DNA of 64,000 nucleotides from Acidithrix ferrooxidans. Lineage in GTDB: Bacteria; Actinomycetota; Acidimicrobiia; Acidimicrobiales; Acidimicrobiaceae. The stretch spans positions 29,795 through 93,794 of the forward strand of contig NZ_JXYS01000027.1 in the NCBI RefSeq assembly GCF_000949295.1, given 5' to 3'. The notes beneath the pieces are model-generated. The model had not been told where the DNA came from. It was given only the letters and a program-made list of their open reading frames with translations, and made no database searches. The position numbers and the translations under genes are program-made. Shown here one piece after another: positions 44,406-54,086 of this stretch. Position 1 is the stretch's first letter. Each line of letters starts with the position of its first letter.

Positions 44406-46820
44406 ATGAGTTCCAATTCGGGCGACACCAGCGGTCAGATACCAGAGGAAGTTGCGGAATTTTTAGTTGAGAGTTATGAGAACCTTGACAGACTTGACCA
44501 AGATCTAGTGATACTAGAGAGCGATCTGCATAATAAGGAGACGCTCTCGTCGATTTTTCGAACTATTCACACCATAAAGGGCACATGTGGCTTTCTAGGG
44601 TTTGAGAAGTTGGAAAAGGTAGCCCACGTAGGTGAGAACCTGTTGTCGAAGCTACGTGACGGCGTGATAATGATAAATCCGGGGATTACCTCGGCGCTTC
44701 TATCAACGGTAGATGCAGTTCGTGAGATGCTCTCATTTATAGAGCAGGAAAACTACGAGGGCAATGGCGACTACAGCGCGCTAATCGAGCTTCTTGCTTC
44801 GATGACCAATGGAACGCTACCGCAGCCGAGCCAAGGCTCTAACCCAGCCACGGTTCCTTCGAGTGCCCCTACATCTCAAGACCCCATCTCTCCGCCGGAA
44901 GAAGTTCAACCAGAGATTCATGAGCCAATTAAGGTCGGGGAGTCTTCCTTTGTCTTCAATAAGAAGGTTTCAAAGCCTGCTCCACCCCAGGAACCCGTCT
45001 CTATAGCGGCTTCGACATCCGAGCAGGTCACAGTCGATGAGCCTTTGGCCGTATCGCCTATAAGTGATGTCTCAAAGGATGCAACTCCTCCAAATAGAGG
45101 TGATGTCGACAAGGATAAAGTTGTCACATCTGTCTCTGACGCCAATATAAGGGTTGACGTTGGGTTGCTGGACAAGCTTATGAACTTAGTCGGAGAGTTG
45201 GTTCTAGCACGAAATCAGATTCTGCAATATACCTCTTCTCAGACCGACTCTTCGTTCGTTGCAGCTTCGCAACGGTTGAATCTGATTACATCTGAACTTC
45301 AAGAGGGTGTGATGAAGACGAGGATGCAGCCGATTGGGAATGTCTGGTCTAAGTTCCCTCGGGTGGTTCGAGATTTAGCCCTCTCTGTCGGTAAAAATGT
45401 GGCTATTGAATTCGAAGGCAGAGAGACGGAACTGGATCGAACTATCATCGAATCGATCAAGGATCCCCTGACCCACCTTGTCCGTAACTCAGTAGATCAT
45501 GGAATTGAGACACCAGAGGGTCGAATTGCAGCAGGTAAAGCTCGGGATGGTCGATTGATCCTTCGTGCATACCACGAAGGTGGCCACGTAAATATTGAAA
45601 TTGCAGATGATGGTGCTGGAATTAACCCCGATAGGATTCGGGCTAATGCTCTCAAGAAGGGCCTTTTTCGAGCGGATCAACTTGACAAGATGAGTGAGCG
45701 TGAGATTACAAATCTCATCTTTGCGCCAGGGTTTTCCACCGCTGAGAAGATTACCAATGTCTCGGGGCGTGGCGTTGGGATGGATGTGGTAAAGACCAAT
45801 ATCGAAAAGATTGGCGGCACTATCGACATCCAAAGCACTCCTGGTGAGGGAACCACTATCAAGATCAAGATTCCACTTACCTTAGCTATCATTCCTGCAC
45901 TTGTGGTGGCTGCAGGCGGCCAGCGCTATGCAATCCCTCAAGTCTCCCTAGTAGAACTTGTGCGCCTGGAGCGAGATCAAGCTAAGGTCGATATTGACTC
46001 TGTCTATGGTGCCCCTGTCTGTCGATTGCGGGGAAATCTCCTTCCTCTTGTCTATCTGTGCGACTTGATGCATACCTCGACGAAAAAGATAGAAGATGAA
46101 GCTGTAAACGTAGTGGTGCTTCAAGCCGACGAGAGGCAATTTGGCCTGGTAGTTGACAACGTCGTTGACACCGAAGAGATCGTCGTGAAACCACTCGGTA
46201 AGCAAGTAAAGAATGTAGATGTCTACGCTGGCGCGACAATAATGGGTGATGGACGCGTTGCACTGATTTTAGATGTAATGGGAATCGCACAGCGGTCGTC
46301 GGTGATTTCAGAGGTGCGAGATCGTAAGCTAAGTGAACTTTCAGCTAGTTCAACGCTCGAGGTGGGAGAGCGCCAAACCCTGCTCCTGCTAGGTGTCGGC
46401 GATTCGTACAGGGTCGCGGTTCCGCTGTCGAGCGTGGATCGTCTGGAAGAGTTTCCTTCCGATGCCCTTGAATGGGCAGGGGATAACCAAGTTGTTCAGT
46501 ACCGTGACGCAATAATGCCACTCATCTGGCTCTCGAGCACCCTTGGTGTACCGAGTGCAACAGAAGTCGATTCCGCGAGCATTCAAGTTGTGGTTCATTC
46601 GGGCCATGGCAGGCGTGTCGGAGTAGTGGTCGATCGGATCCTTGACATAGTTGCTGTCAATATGAACCTAGAGAAGTGTTCTATAAAGTCACAAGTCATC
46701 GGTTCAACAGTTATCAACGATCGAGTAACTGACATAGTTAACGTCGACGAAATCGTTCAAAGCGCTCTTGTGAACTTTATCGATTCGTCCAATTTTGCTT
46801 TAGCTGGATACGGAGGCTAG
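44406..46820 (+). CDS. cheA: Chemotaxis histidine kinase CheA with two CheW-like domains
   Basis: An 804-residue hybrid of standard CheA modules. P1 (residues 10-110) has the phospho-acceptor His55 in RTIHTIKGTCGFLG. Residues 130-250 are a Pro/Ser-rich linker with no recognisable P2 (CheY-binding) domain. P3 contains VDVGLLDKLMNLVGELVLARNQ. P4 shows LVRNSVDHGIETPEGR, ADDGAGI and GRGVGMDVV. P5 is CheW-like (about 490-640, RYAIPQVSLVELVRLE), followed by a second CheW-like domain (about 655-790, YRVAVPLSSVDRLEEF). First gene of an eight-gene chemotaxis run. cheW follows after two bases. Confidence 0.95.
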   Translation: MSSNSGDTSGQIPEEVAEFLVESYENLDRLDQDLVILESDLHNKETLSSIFRTIHTIKGTCGFLGFEKLEKVAHVGENLLSKLRDGVIMINPGITSALLSTVDAVREMLSFIEQENYEGNGDYSALIELLASMTNGTLPQPSQGSNPATVPSSAPTSQDPISPPEEVQPEIHEPIKVGESSFVFNKKVSKPAPPQEPVSIAASTSEQVTVDEPLAVSPISDVSKDATPPNRGDVDKDKVVTSVSDANIRVDVGLLDKLMNLVGELVLARNQILQYTSSQTDSSFVAASQRLNLITSELQEGVMKTRMQPIGNVWSKFPRVVRDLALSVGKNVAIEFEGRETELDRTIIESIKDPLTHLVRNSVDHGIETPEGRIAAGKARDGRLILRAYHEGGHVNIEIADDGAGINPDRIRANALKKGLFRADQLDKMSEREITNLIFAPGFSTAEKITNVSGRGVGMDVVKTNIEKIGGTIDIQSTPGEGTTIKIKIPLTLAIIPALVVAAGGQRYAIPQVSLVELVRLERDQAKVDIDSVYGAPVCRLRGNLLPLVYLCDLMHTSTKKIEDEAVNVVVLQADERQFGLVVDNVVDTEEIVVKPLGKQVKNVDVYAGATIMGDGRVALILDVMGIAQRSSVISEVRDRKLSELSASSTLEVGERQTLLLLGVGDSYRVAVPLSSVDRLEEFPSDALEWAGDNQVVQYRDAIMPLIWLSSTLGVPSATEVDSASIQVVVHSGHGRRVGVVVDRILDIVAVNMNLEKCSIKSQVIGSTVINDRVTDIVNVDEIVQSALVNFIDSSNFALAGYGG

Positions 46821-46822
46821 AA

Positions 46823-47269
46823 GTGTCCCAAAAGATTTTGAGTGAAAAGCAGTATTGTACCTTTTATTTGGACAATCATTTTCTTGGAATAGGCGTTCGC
46901 GAGGTTCAAGAGGTCCTCAAATACCAACCGATGACAAGTGTTCCATTGGCCGATGATGTAGTTGCTGGACTCATCAATCTGAGAGGCCAGATTGTAACTG
47001 CTCTTGACCTTAGGAAGGTCATGGGTCTCGCGCATCTAGATGGTCGTCTTCCTATGAACATAGTGGTTAGAAGCGACGATGGCCCCTTGAGTCTCTTGGT
47101 CGATGAGATTGGAGATGTCGTCGAAGTGGAGGCGGACTTCTTTGAGGATCCACCCGAGACGCTTGAGGTTTCATTTCGTCACCTGATTAGGGGTGTCTAT
47201 AAGCTCGAAGGCAAACTGATGCTTGTTCTGGATCTTGAGCGAGCGGTATTTTCATTAGTCGACGCCTGA
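46823..47269 (+). CDS. cheW: Chemotaxis coupling protein CheW
   Basis: A 148-residue adaptor between CheA and receptors. Seen: YCTFYLDNHFLGIGVREVQEVL and the conserved VVAGLINLRGQIVTALDLRK segment, then LLVDEIGDVVEVEA. GTG start two bases after the cheA stop, so co-translated. No receptor (MCP) gene occurs in the window. Confidence 0.94.
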   Translation: MSQKILSEKQYCTFYLDNHFLGIGVREVQEVLKYQPMTSVPLADDVVAGLINLRGQIVTALDLRKVMGLAHLDGRLPMNIVVRSDDGPLSLLVDEIGDVVEVEADFFEDPPETLEVSFRHLIRGVYKLEGKLMLVLDLERAVFSLVDA

Positions 47270-47357
47270 TTTGGCCCAAGTAGTCACATTCACCTTTTGG
47301 CCCAGTGGATCGCTTTGGGCAAATATTAAATCACAACTATCTCCGGAGGGGATCTAG

Positions 47358-47732
47358 ATGGCGTTGGCCCTGGTAATAGACGATTCGAGCGCAACGAGGA
47401 TGATTTTGGCACGTATCTTAACGGAGCTTGGGTATTCGGTCGAAAAGGCAGAAAATGGCGCTGATGCTCTTCATAAACTCTCGAAGATGGCCAAGCCAGA
47501 GCTGATTCTAATTGACTGGAATATGCCGGTTATGAATGGTTATGAGTTTTTGGTAAAGGCGAGGTCGATGGCTCAATTCGACGATGTGACGATGATGATG
47601 GTCACTACTGAAACCGAAATTGAGCAAGTCTTAAAGGCTCTCGAAGCAGGTGCTAACGAATATGTAATGAAACCTTTCACTAAGGACGTTATAGATGAGA
47701 AGCTCTCGCTCCTGGGTCTCGGAGCGAGGTAG
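47358..47732 (+). CDS. cheY: CheY-like chemotaxis response regulator (first copy)
   Basis: A 124-residue stand-alone receiver. Acidic pair D8-D9 in VIDDSSATR, phospho-acceptor D53 in LILIDWNMPVMNGYEF, switch Thr in MMMVTTETE, and lysine in VMKPFTKD. A second CheY lies downstream; which one binds the motor is not evident. A ribosome site (CCGGAGGGG) precedes the ATG. Confidence 0.92.
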   Translation: MALALVIDDSSATRMILARILTELGYSVEKAENGADALHKLSKMAKPELILIDWNMPVMNGYEFLVKARSMAQFDDVTMMMVTTETEIEQVLKALEAGANEYVMKPFTKDVIDEKLSLLGLGAR

Positions 47733-47736
47733 GCGG

Positions 47737-49062
47737 ATGGATAGTACGCGTATCCGTGTAATGGTCGTCGACGACTCTGCTGTTATTCGTAAGATCGTAA
47801 CCTCGACACTACTTCGGGAGCCCGATATAGAAGTCGTAGGGACTGCAGCCTCTGGTAAAGAAGCGATTGCTCGCTTTAGGGAGTTGCAACCCGATGTAAT
47901 CACTCTAGATATCGAGATGCCCGAGATGAATGGGATTGAGGCGATTGGTCATATTCGCGCTATGGATTCGCGAGTTCCTATCATCATGTTTTCAACTCTT
48001 ACAGAGGCTGGGGGCAAGGCTACCTTAGATGCACTCAGCTGTGGTGCGACTGATTATGTAACAAAGCCAACATCTAGCGCCAGCATAGAATCATCGAAAG
48101 ACATTATTGCATCTGCTTTGGTCGGTAAGATTAGGGTACTTGGCCAAAAGCGAAAAAAATCTCCTCCTTCGTTACCGGGATCAAGCGGTGTCAATCCGAC
48201 TCATCGACCAGGTGCCACCAGAGGGTCTTCTTCAACTATCGAAACTCGCCATTCCAATTCGCGCGAGACCCGCAACGCTCTGCCAGAGCCAATTGGCCGT
48301 AGTCTTTCTCACCGAGATGAAGGCTCTCGCGATAGTGGCTCGAGGCAAGTGCCAAGAGCGGCTCCTACTCGAGCTCCTTCTGTTGTATTGATTGGCATAT
48401 CCACCGGGGGGCCGAATGCTCTAGGGGAGGTAATCCCAGCACTGCCAGCTAACCTTTCGGTGCCAATTGTGATCGTGCAGCATATGCCTGCGACCTTTAC
48501 CCGACTTTTAGCGGAAAGGCTAGACACCAAGTCAAAGCTTCATGTGATGGAAGCTAAAGGAGGGGAGAATCCTCGTGCAGGAGAAGTTTACATTGCACCA
48601 GGAGAACATCATTTGGTTGTCAATACCAACTCTCGCGGCGACTTAACCTTGGCTTTAGATGACTCACCGCCGGTAAATTCTTGCAGACCTTCGGTTGACA
48701 CGCTCTTTCATTCGGCTGTCAGATTAGGAAGTCGAGTCCTAGCGATCGTAATGACCGGTATGGGCCAAGATGGCTACGTAGGAGCTCGAGAGCTCAAGGG
48801 CGTAGGGGCTGAGATTGCGACTCAGGATGAGGCGTCCTCGGTGGTCTGGGGAATGCCTGGATTTGTCACTAATGCTGGACTGTCCGACAATGTTATCGCT
48901 TTGTCAGCAATGGCCGACTTTATCTCCAAGCGCTGTGCGCCAAGCAATGGATCTAGCAGATTTTCTGGGCAACCCAAAATGTTGACTTCCGGGAGCCTCG
49001 TTGGAACCTCGGGTTCACCTCGTGGTCAATCGAGAGAGCTAGGAGGTGGGAAATGGCACTAA
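47737..49062 (+). CDS. cheB: Chemotaxis methylesterase CheB
   Basis: Demethylates and deamidates chemoreceptors when phosphorylated. The start ATG 47737 is four bases after the cheY stop; a longer frame from 47695 would overlap cheY. The receiver has VMVVDDSAVIRK, phospho-acceptor in VITLDIEMPEMNG and YVTKP. A basic Ser/Arg-rich linker (about 125-210) follows. The methylesterase domain has nucleophile Ser in IGISTGGPNAL, His in VQHMPATFT and Asp in TGMGQDGYVGA. The 441 residues are somewhat longer than usual because of the linker. The 3' end overlaps cheR. Confidence 0.94.
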   Translation: MDSTRIRVMVVDDSAVIRKIVTSTLLREPDIEVVGTAASGKEAIARFRELQPDVITLDIEMPEMNGIEAIGHIRAMDSRVPIIMFSTLTEAGGKATLDALSCGATDYVTKPTSSASIESSKDIIASALVGKIRVLGQKRKKSPPSLPGSSGVNPTHRPGATRGSSSTIETRHSNSRETRNALPEPIGRSLSHRDEGSRDSGSRQVPRAAPTRAPSVVLIGISTGGPNALGEVIPALPANLSVPIVIVQHMPATFTRLLAERLDTKSKLHVMEAKGGENPRAGEVYIAPGEHHLVVNTNSRGDLTLALDDSPPVNSCRPSVDTLFHSAVRLGSRVLAIVMTGMGQDGYVGARELKGVGAEIATQDEASSVVWGMPGFVTNAGLSDNVIALSAMADFISKRCAPSNGSSRFSGQPKMLTSGSLVGTSGSPRGQSRELGGGKWH

Positions 49063-49964
49063 CTCCAGGTGATTTTACCTTTCTTTCTAACTATGTAAAG
49101 AATTCAACTGCCATTGTTTTGACCCCAGATAAGGATTACTTGGTAGAGTCGAGATTGAATCCCGTGGCGCGGCGCTTAGGCGTCTCAAATATCTCCGATC
49201 TGGTCTCAAAATTGCGAGCTAATCCGTCTCCGACTTCGGAGATTGGAATGATGATCTCCGAAGCGATGACGACAAACGAAACCTATTTTTTTCGAGACGT
49301 AAAACCCTTTGATGTACTTAGGAGCGAACTATTACCACAAGCGATAGAACGCCGAGGAAGCGATCGCTCTCTAAATATCTGGTCTGGAGCATGTTCTTCG
49401 GGCCAAGAGGCATATTCGATTGCGATGACGATCAAAGAGCACTTTCCTACTCTGTCTACTTGGCGAGTTCGAATAATCGGTACCGATATCTCAAGGGCTA
49501 TGGTGGAGCGAACTAAAGAGGGGATTTTTTCACAGATCGAGATAAATCGTGGATTGCCTGCCCCTCTGTTGGTGAAGTACTTCTCCAAGGTGGGTTCCGA
49601 GTGGAAGATCAAAGGTGAATTGACTTCGATGGTCGATGCCTCTGTGATGAACTTGGCCGGGAATTGGCCCATATTGCCAAGGATGGATATTGTCCTTATG
49701 AGAAATGTTCTGATCTATTTCGATCTTCCCACTAAGAGGGCAATTTTGGAGAAGGTTGTTCGGGTTATGGCACCGAATGCTTCGTTATTGCTTGGTGGAT
49801 CGGAAACGACCATGAATGTTACTAATGAATTTGACCGCGTAACGACCGGTACCAGTTTTTACTATCGAATAAAAGGCGGGGGTGCTAGTTCGAGTTCGCC
49901 ATCGATTGGATCTACCCCAACTTTTCGTGGAACTCCAGTTGCACCACGAGCTGGACTTCGGTAA
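49053..49964 (+). CDS. cheR: Chemotaxis methyltransferase CheR
   Basis: Uses SAM to methylate receptor glutamates. The 303 residues contain MTTNETYFFRD, the SAM motif IWSGACSSGQEAYSIAM, IIGTDIS and FDIVLMRNVLIYFD-type VLMRNVLIYFD. A Ser/Pro tail of about 30 residues follows. The start overlaps the end of cheB by ten bases with AGGAGG seven bases before it, supporting translational coupling. Confidence 0.94.
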   Translation: MALTPGDFTFLSNYVKNSTAIVLTPDKDYLVESRLNPVARRLGVSNISDLVSKLRANPSPTSEIGMMISEAMTTNETYFFRDVKPFDVLRSELLPQAIERRGSDRSLNIWSGACSSGQEAYSIAMTIKEHFPTLSTWRVRIIGTDISRAMVERTKEGIFSQIEINRGLPAPLLVKYFSKVGSEWKIKGELTSMVDASVMNLAGNWPILPRMDIVLMRNVLIYFDLPTKRAILEKVVRVMAPNASLLLGGSETTMNVTNEFDRVTTGTSFYYRIKGGGASSSSPSIGSTPTFRGTPVAPRAGLR

Positions 49965-50038
49965 TAATTTCAAGGTTGTTTATAGTTAGGTCGAATAAGA
50001 CAACAGCTTCTAGCAAAGGATTGAATAGGGAGCTTAGA

Positions 50039-50404
50039 ATGAAGATACTTATTGTTGATGACTCAAAGGCTATGCGGATGATTGTCCTGAGGCACCTCCG
50101 CCAAGCGGGATATGGTGACGCGGACTTCTGCGAGGCAGCAAATGGCCTCGAGGGCCTTAGTCAAGTTAAAGCCGAAAGTCCGGATCTAATCTTGAGCGAT
50201 TGGAACATGCCCGAGATGAATGGTCTCGAATTTCTTCGTAAATTACGATCGGATGGCTTAGACACGGCGTTCGGTTTTGTAACATCAGAAGGTACTCCAG
50301 ATATGCATATGCTTGCCCGTGACTCCGGTGCTCTATTTTTGATCGCCAAGCCATTTACTGTGGATACCTTTAGGGAGACACTAGATGCAGCTGGGGTGGT
50401 ATAG
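50039..50404 (+). CDS. CheY-like chemotaxis response regulator (second copy)
   Basis: A 121-residue receiver: D7-D8 in LIVDDSKAMR, phospho-acceptor D54 in LILSDWNMPEMNG, FVTSEGTP and IAKPF. ATG 50039 with AGGGAG nearby is preferred; the 49976 reading adds an unconserved N-terminus. It is directly adjacent to a CheX-like gene (next ATG follows the stop without a gap), so this CheY may be the substrate of that phosphatase. Confidence 0.92.
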   Translation: MKILIVDDSKAMRMIVLRHLRQAGYGDADFCEAANGLEGLSQVKAESPDLILSDWNMPEMNGLEFLRKLRSDGLDTAFGFVTSEGTPDMHMLARDSGALFLIAKPFTVDTFRETLDAAGVV

Positions 50405-50878
50405 ATGGATGATCCGACGTTGGTTTCAACTTGGCTTCATGCAATGGTAAATTCTGCCGAGGAGCTCGCCACTTCGACTCTTGGTCTTGAAGGTATTACC
50501 GTTATAAATGAAGCGCTCCCAAAGGAGAGGGACTTCCCAGGTTCGTATGTAGCCATAGTAGGTGATTCGTATAATTTTGAATATGGGATAGCAGGAAGCT
50601 GGGATTCTTGTGCGGTTCTAGCGCGAGCGCTATTGTTCATGGAGCCAGAGGAAGAACTCAGCGAAGATGACCTTGCAGATGCCGTAAATGAAGTTATAAA
50701 CATTGTAGCTGGAGGCATAAAAAGACGTATGTCGGAGATTGATACTGGCCTCAAACTGGGACTTCCTGCATTCTTCAATGGAACCTTGCATCCGACATCC
50801 CATCAAGAGGCAGCAGCCTCTAAAGTTGATCTAGCGGGAGCGGAAGTTTACCTGATGGTATTTCGCCACCGAACGTAA
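50405..50878 (+). CDS. cheX: CheX-like chemotaxis phosphatase
   Basis: A 157-residue protein. The helix DLADAVNEVINIVAGGIKRRM carries the E-x2-N phosphatase signature of CheX/CheC/FliY proteins, and the C-terminal part (AEVYLMVFRH) fits the closing strand of this fold. It begins immediately after the second cheY stop. The likely role is CheY-P dephosphorylation. A second, more divergent relative lies next door. Confidence 0.82.
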   Translation: MDDPTLVSTWLHAMVNSAEELATSTLGLEGITVINEALPKERDFPGSYVAIVGDSYNFEYGIAGSWDSCAVLARALLFMEPEEELSEDDLADAVNEVINIVAGGIKRRMSEIDTGLKLGLPAFFNGTLHPTSHQEAAASKVDLAGAEVYLMVFRHRT

Positions 50879-50912
50879 TTTTTATAGCACGAGAGAAGAG
50901 AGAGGTAGTCCC

Positions 50913-51410
50913 ATGTCGAATCAAGGAGCAGACCTAAAACTGCCAAATCCGAACGATGTTGAAGAGACACTAGGGATGTTGGTTGGCAAGTCGGTCACAG
51001 CCAAGCGGATAGCAACGCCGGGTAAGTTGCCCGGAGTGGGTACTGTCTCTATCTATACATTCGATGATGATGAAGTTGGAGCAGCGGTCTTTTGCGAACT
51101 GGGCCTTACTAACTCCTTGGGCGCATCTATGATGATGATCCCAGCAGGAGCCGCAGAAGATGCAACCGACGAAGGTGAGATCCCAAAGAATTTATTGGAG
51201 AATTTTCACGAGGTGGCAAATGTTATCACATCACTTTTGAATGATCGCCGTAGCCATGCTAAGCGAGTGAAGCTAGATAGAGTTGTCGTTCTGCCGGAAG
51301 AACTCGACGGTGAAACAAGCAGTCTTATAGCTTCGCCAGGTCGTATAGTGTCCTACGATGTTTTTATTCCTGGAGGGTATCCCGGGGGCGAGCTTCGTTT
51401 TTGCCTTTGA
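50913..51410 (+). CDS. CheC/CheX-like protein
   Basis: A 165-residue protein less similar to the family. Residues around 95-110, LLENFHEVANVITSLLND, again show the E-x2-N arrangement, and the C-terminal segment VVVLPEELDG may be the phosphatase-fold strand. It ends in YDVFIPGGYPGGELRFCL. A ribosome site (AGAGAGG) precedes the ATG. It is the last gene of the chemotaxis run, closed by a strong hairpin. A role as a second phosphatase or a motor-binding relative is inferred from position and motif only. Confidence 0.62.
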   Translation: MSNQGADLKLPNPNDVEETLGMLVGKSVTAKRIATPGKLPGVGTVSIYTFDDDEVGAAVFCELGLTNSLGASMMMIPAGAAEDATDEGEIPKNLLENFHEVANVITSLLNDRRSHAKRVKLDRVVVLPEELDGETSSLIASPGRIVSYDVFIPGGYPGGELRFCL

Positions 51411-51532
51411 TAGACCGTTTTGACTGAATGCTCTTCCTTCTGGGTCGGTATTTTTGTAATAGTTTCAAGGGGCTTGGGCCATCTAGAGGCTAGGTGAAGA
51501 TAGTTCTTAATCGGAAATAGACCATAATTTTC

Positions 51533-51562
51533 AAAAGGTCGTCTCAATTGAGGCGACCTTTT
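51533..51562 (+). terminator. Terminator of the chemotaxis operon
   Basis: A 30-base near-palindrome with arms AAAAGGTCG/CGACCTTTT and CTC/GAG, one T-G wobble and an AATT centre. It lies 120 bases after the last chemotaxis gene and 17 before the glycosyltransferase start. Confidence 0.75.
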
Positions 51563-51578
51563 GGTCGATTAATAGTCC

Positions 51579-53891
51579 ATGGTAGATCGATCATTGTCAA
51601 TCGTTGTTTTATACTCTGAAAAAAACACCAAGCTGCTCTCGCAATCTGTTGATTCAATTTCTTCGGCAATTCGTGCCGGAGATGAAGTGACAATTGTTGA
51701 ACTTGTTGATTCAACACTTAGAATGCCCCCTCGATTCAAGGTCATTCGAGGCGCAGGCTCGGTTCAGTCCATTGCATCTGTCTCCTCTAACCATCTTTGT
51801 GACAAGGTCGTCTTCTTTTGCGCAGGTGCCTTTGTGACTAGGGCGCATTTGGACCAGATCAGAAATTCATCCCTGATAGCCGAGGATGTGATCACCGGTC
51901 CTCGCAGTGCTTATCTTCCAGGGTATCAGCTGGCAAGAGGACAGGCCTATCATGGAAGAAGCGCGATGCGTGAGTTTCAGAGTGAATGGATCAAAAGCCA
52001 CAGCGGTTTCTTTTCATCAGCACCTTTTCTAGGAATCGATGGCATATCATTTACCAAGGAGACATTCATTCGATTTGCCTCGCAGCTGAACAGGTGCGAT
52101 GATCTGGTTGAGCTATCTTGGTCGATAGCGATCTGGGCGAGTGAAAACCAACTCTCCCTGGTTGTGGATGATTCCCAGTTTCTTCACAGCGATGCAGTGT
52201 TTGATTATCACCTAACCCTTGAATATCGAAATGTAAATCAGGGAACCGGGTTTCACAAATATCAGAAAATCGCTATTTGTGACAATGAGCTTTATTCTCG
52301 CGAGATACCGGCAATGGGACGAGTGAAAACTCCGGTCTTGAGCCTAACGATGATCGCTAAAGATGAGGAGCATATTATCTCCGGAGCTCTATCCTCGGTA
52401 TCTGATTTGGTAGAGGAGATTTTTGTCTTAGATACTGGATCGAGTGATTCGACCCGCGATATCGTGCGTTCTCATGGGGGTGCGGTCGGGGAATTTGAAT
52501 GGTGTGGTGACTTTGGAAAGGCGAGACAGGTAGCTCTTGAATCGGTCGATAGCGACTGGGTTCTTGTTTTGGATGCTGATGAAGAATTTGAGTTTTCTTT
52601 TCCCAAGATGTTATCTGAATTGTCGCAAAAGATTGGCCTTCAGATTGGCTTTATGGTCAATATCAAAAGTGTGGACAATCTTGATATAGCGACTCCAATC
52701 CGCCACCAAATGGGCCGTATTCTGAGAAGGGTCGATGCGAGATGGGAAGGCAATCTGCACGAAATGGTGCTTCCTAAGCACGCCTTGCTGCCAGCATATT
52801 TTTCGACTCTCGAGAATGGATCTATTAGTCATTTTGGATATCAGCCCTCCAGGGTTGATATGCAAGCCAAAGCTTTGAGAAATGTGGCGATTTCTCGAGA
52901 TTTTGTGAAATCCACGAATCGAAGTCCAGAGTCTCTAGTTCATCTTGGTCGTTCTTTAATGATGATCCAAGAGATCGATGAGGCGGCTGAAATCTTGGGG
53001 GATGTGATTGACTCTATTGCAACCCCGCTTAGTTGGTATCCGATTGTCTTGAGATTATTAATTCAAATTGAGCTTGACCGCGATAACTCCCAGGCTGCGA
53101 TTGATTGGCATCGACAATTCAAAGATAGATTTCCACATCGAGCAGACCAGGCAGCGTTCGAGATGACGATTTTGATTTCGCTTGGTCGAACAGACGAGGC
53201 ACTTTCAATCTTTCACTCACTGCCTCTCTCTGAGAGCTACTTGGGAGATCAACAGTTTGACAAGAGTAAATTTTTACCGATGTTGATTGGCCACCTCTAT
53301 GATAATGAAAGATATTTAGAAGCACTAGGAATTATTATTGAGGGTCTTGAAAACTCGGGTTATCTGGAAATTCACCCTGGATTGGTTGTGTCCATCTTGG
53401 AGAAAGCCAATATCCATCCGATAGAGTTCTATAAACGCATTCCAGAAAAGCGGCGAATTCCTGTCTTTGGATTTATTCAACAGCTGGGCTACAGCGACCC
53501 CGAAGCTGCTAGTAAGTTTTTACTTTCCTTATGGAGAAATCAAATTCAGGATGACTTGGTCTTGGCGTGTGCACTCAATTTCGTCCACGACGCTTCATTG
53601 AGCGCTCGTTTGGAGTGGTCGTCGATCGCTAGGAGTTCCGGACAAAGCGATAAATGCCCACTCGTAACGGTTGGCGCTGACAACTCCAGGGATTTGTTGG
53701 AGAGGATTGTATCTTTATACGTCGCTGACTTTGCATTCGGGGATCCATTTGCACATAAACAGCTTGACGAGCTGATGCGGTCAGTGGATCGATGCGTGCT
53801 CGAAGATGCCTTGGAAGAGATTCGTCAAAGATATGAAATAATAATCCCAATGATAGTTGCTGGAGTACCCCTTCAAGCTGGTATTTCGTGA
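51579..53891 (+). CDS. GT2-family glycosyltransferase with TPR-like region
   Basis: A 770-residue cytoplasmic protein. Residues about 245-480 form a SunS/SPBc2-type GT2 domain: LSLTMIAKDEEHIISGALSSV, FVLDTGSSDSTRDIV, the metal-binding DADEE in VLVLDADEEFEF, and HQMGRILRR. The first 240 residues look like a second, degenerate GT2 domain (IVVLYSEKNTKLL, VVFFCAGAFVT). The last 290 residues are helical and TPR-like (EAAEILGDVIDS, GRTDEALSIFHSL). Encoded directly before flagellin, so flagellin glycosylation is the likely role. Confidence 0.8.
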   Translation: MVDRSLSIVVLYSEKNTKLLSQSVDSISSAIRAGDEVTIVELVDSTLRMPPRFKVIRGAGSVQSIASVSSNHLCDKVVFFCAGAFVTRAHLDQIRNSSLIAEDVITGPRSAYLPGYQLARGQAYHGRSAMREFQSEWIKSHSGFFSSAPFLGIDGISFTKETFIRFASQLNRCDDLVELSWSIAIWASENQLSLVVDDSQFLHSDAVFDYHLTLEYRNVNQGTGFHKYQKIAICDNELYSREIPAMGRVKTPVLSLTMIAKDEEHIISGALSSVSDLVEEIFVLDTGSSDSTRDIVRSHGGAVGEFEWCGDFGKARQVALESVDSDWVLVLDADEEFEFSFPKMLSELSQKIGLQIGFMVNIKSVDNLDIATPIRHQMGRILRRVDARWEGNLHEMVLPKHALLPAYFSTLENGSISHFGYQPSRVDMQAKALRNVAISRDFVKSTNRSPESLVHLGRSLMMIQEIDEAAEILGDVIDSIATPLSWYPIVLRLLIQIELDRDNSQAAIDWHRQFKDRFPHRADQAAFEMTILISLGRTDEALSIFHSLPLSESYLGDQQFDKSKFLPMLIGHLYDNERYLEALGIIIEGLENSGYLEIHPGLVVSILEKANIHPIEFYKRIPEKRRIPVFGFIQQLGYSDPEAASKFLLSLWRNQIQDDLVLACALNFVHDASLSARLEWSSIARSSGQSDKCPLVTVGADNSRDLLERIVSLYVADFAFGDPFAHKQLDELMRSVDRCVLEDALEEIRQRYEIIIPMIVAGVPLQAGIS

Positions 53892-53969
53892 AGTTTGATT
53901 TGCCATATGTCTCAAAAATCCAAGTGACAATGTGTGAAAGTATTAAAGGCTTAAAGATCAAGGAAAAAT

Positions 53970-53996
53970 TAAAGTTCGTATTAGTTAAGCCGAGAT
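53970..53996 (+). promoter_or_regulatory. Sigma-28-type promoter of flagellin
   Basis: TAAAGTTC, 11 bases, GCCGAGAT: 7 of 8 and 6 of 8 matches to the flagellar sigma-28 consensus, with the correct spacer. It predicts a leader of about 90 bases before the flagellin ATG at 54093. Confidence 0.8.
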
Positions 53997-54015
53997 ATTA
54001 GGTAGCCACTCCATC

Positions 54016-54086
54016 GGTGACCCTGTGAATCTTGCCGCAAGAATCGCGTCACCAAGGATGGGAGACGTAAAAATCAAGGAGGAAAT
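54016..54086 (+). promoter_or_regulatory. Flagellin leader: hairpin and two CsrA-like GGA sites
   Basis: GGTGAC (54016-54021) pairs with GTCACC (54048-54053), with an inner TCTTG/CAAGA hairpin. Directly after the stem lies ACCAAGGATGGG (54051-54062), close to the CsrA consensus ACARGGAUGU. A second site, TCAAGGAGGAAAT (54074-54086), covers the Shine-Dalgarno of flagellin. Two-site binding is the layout of the Bacillus hag leader. Confidence 0.55.
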
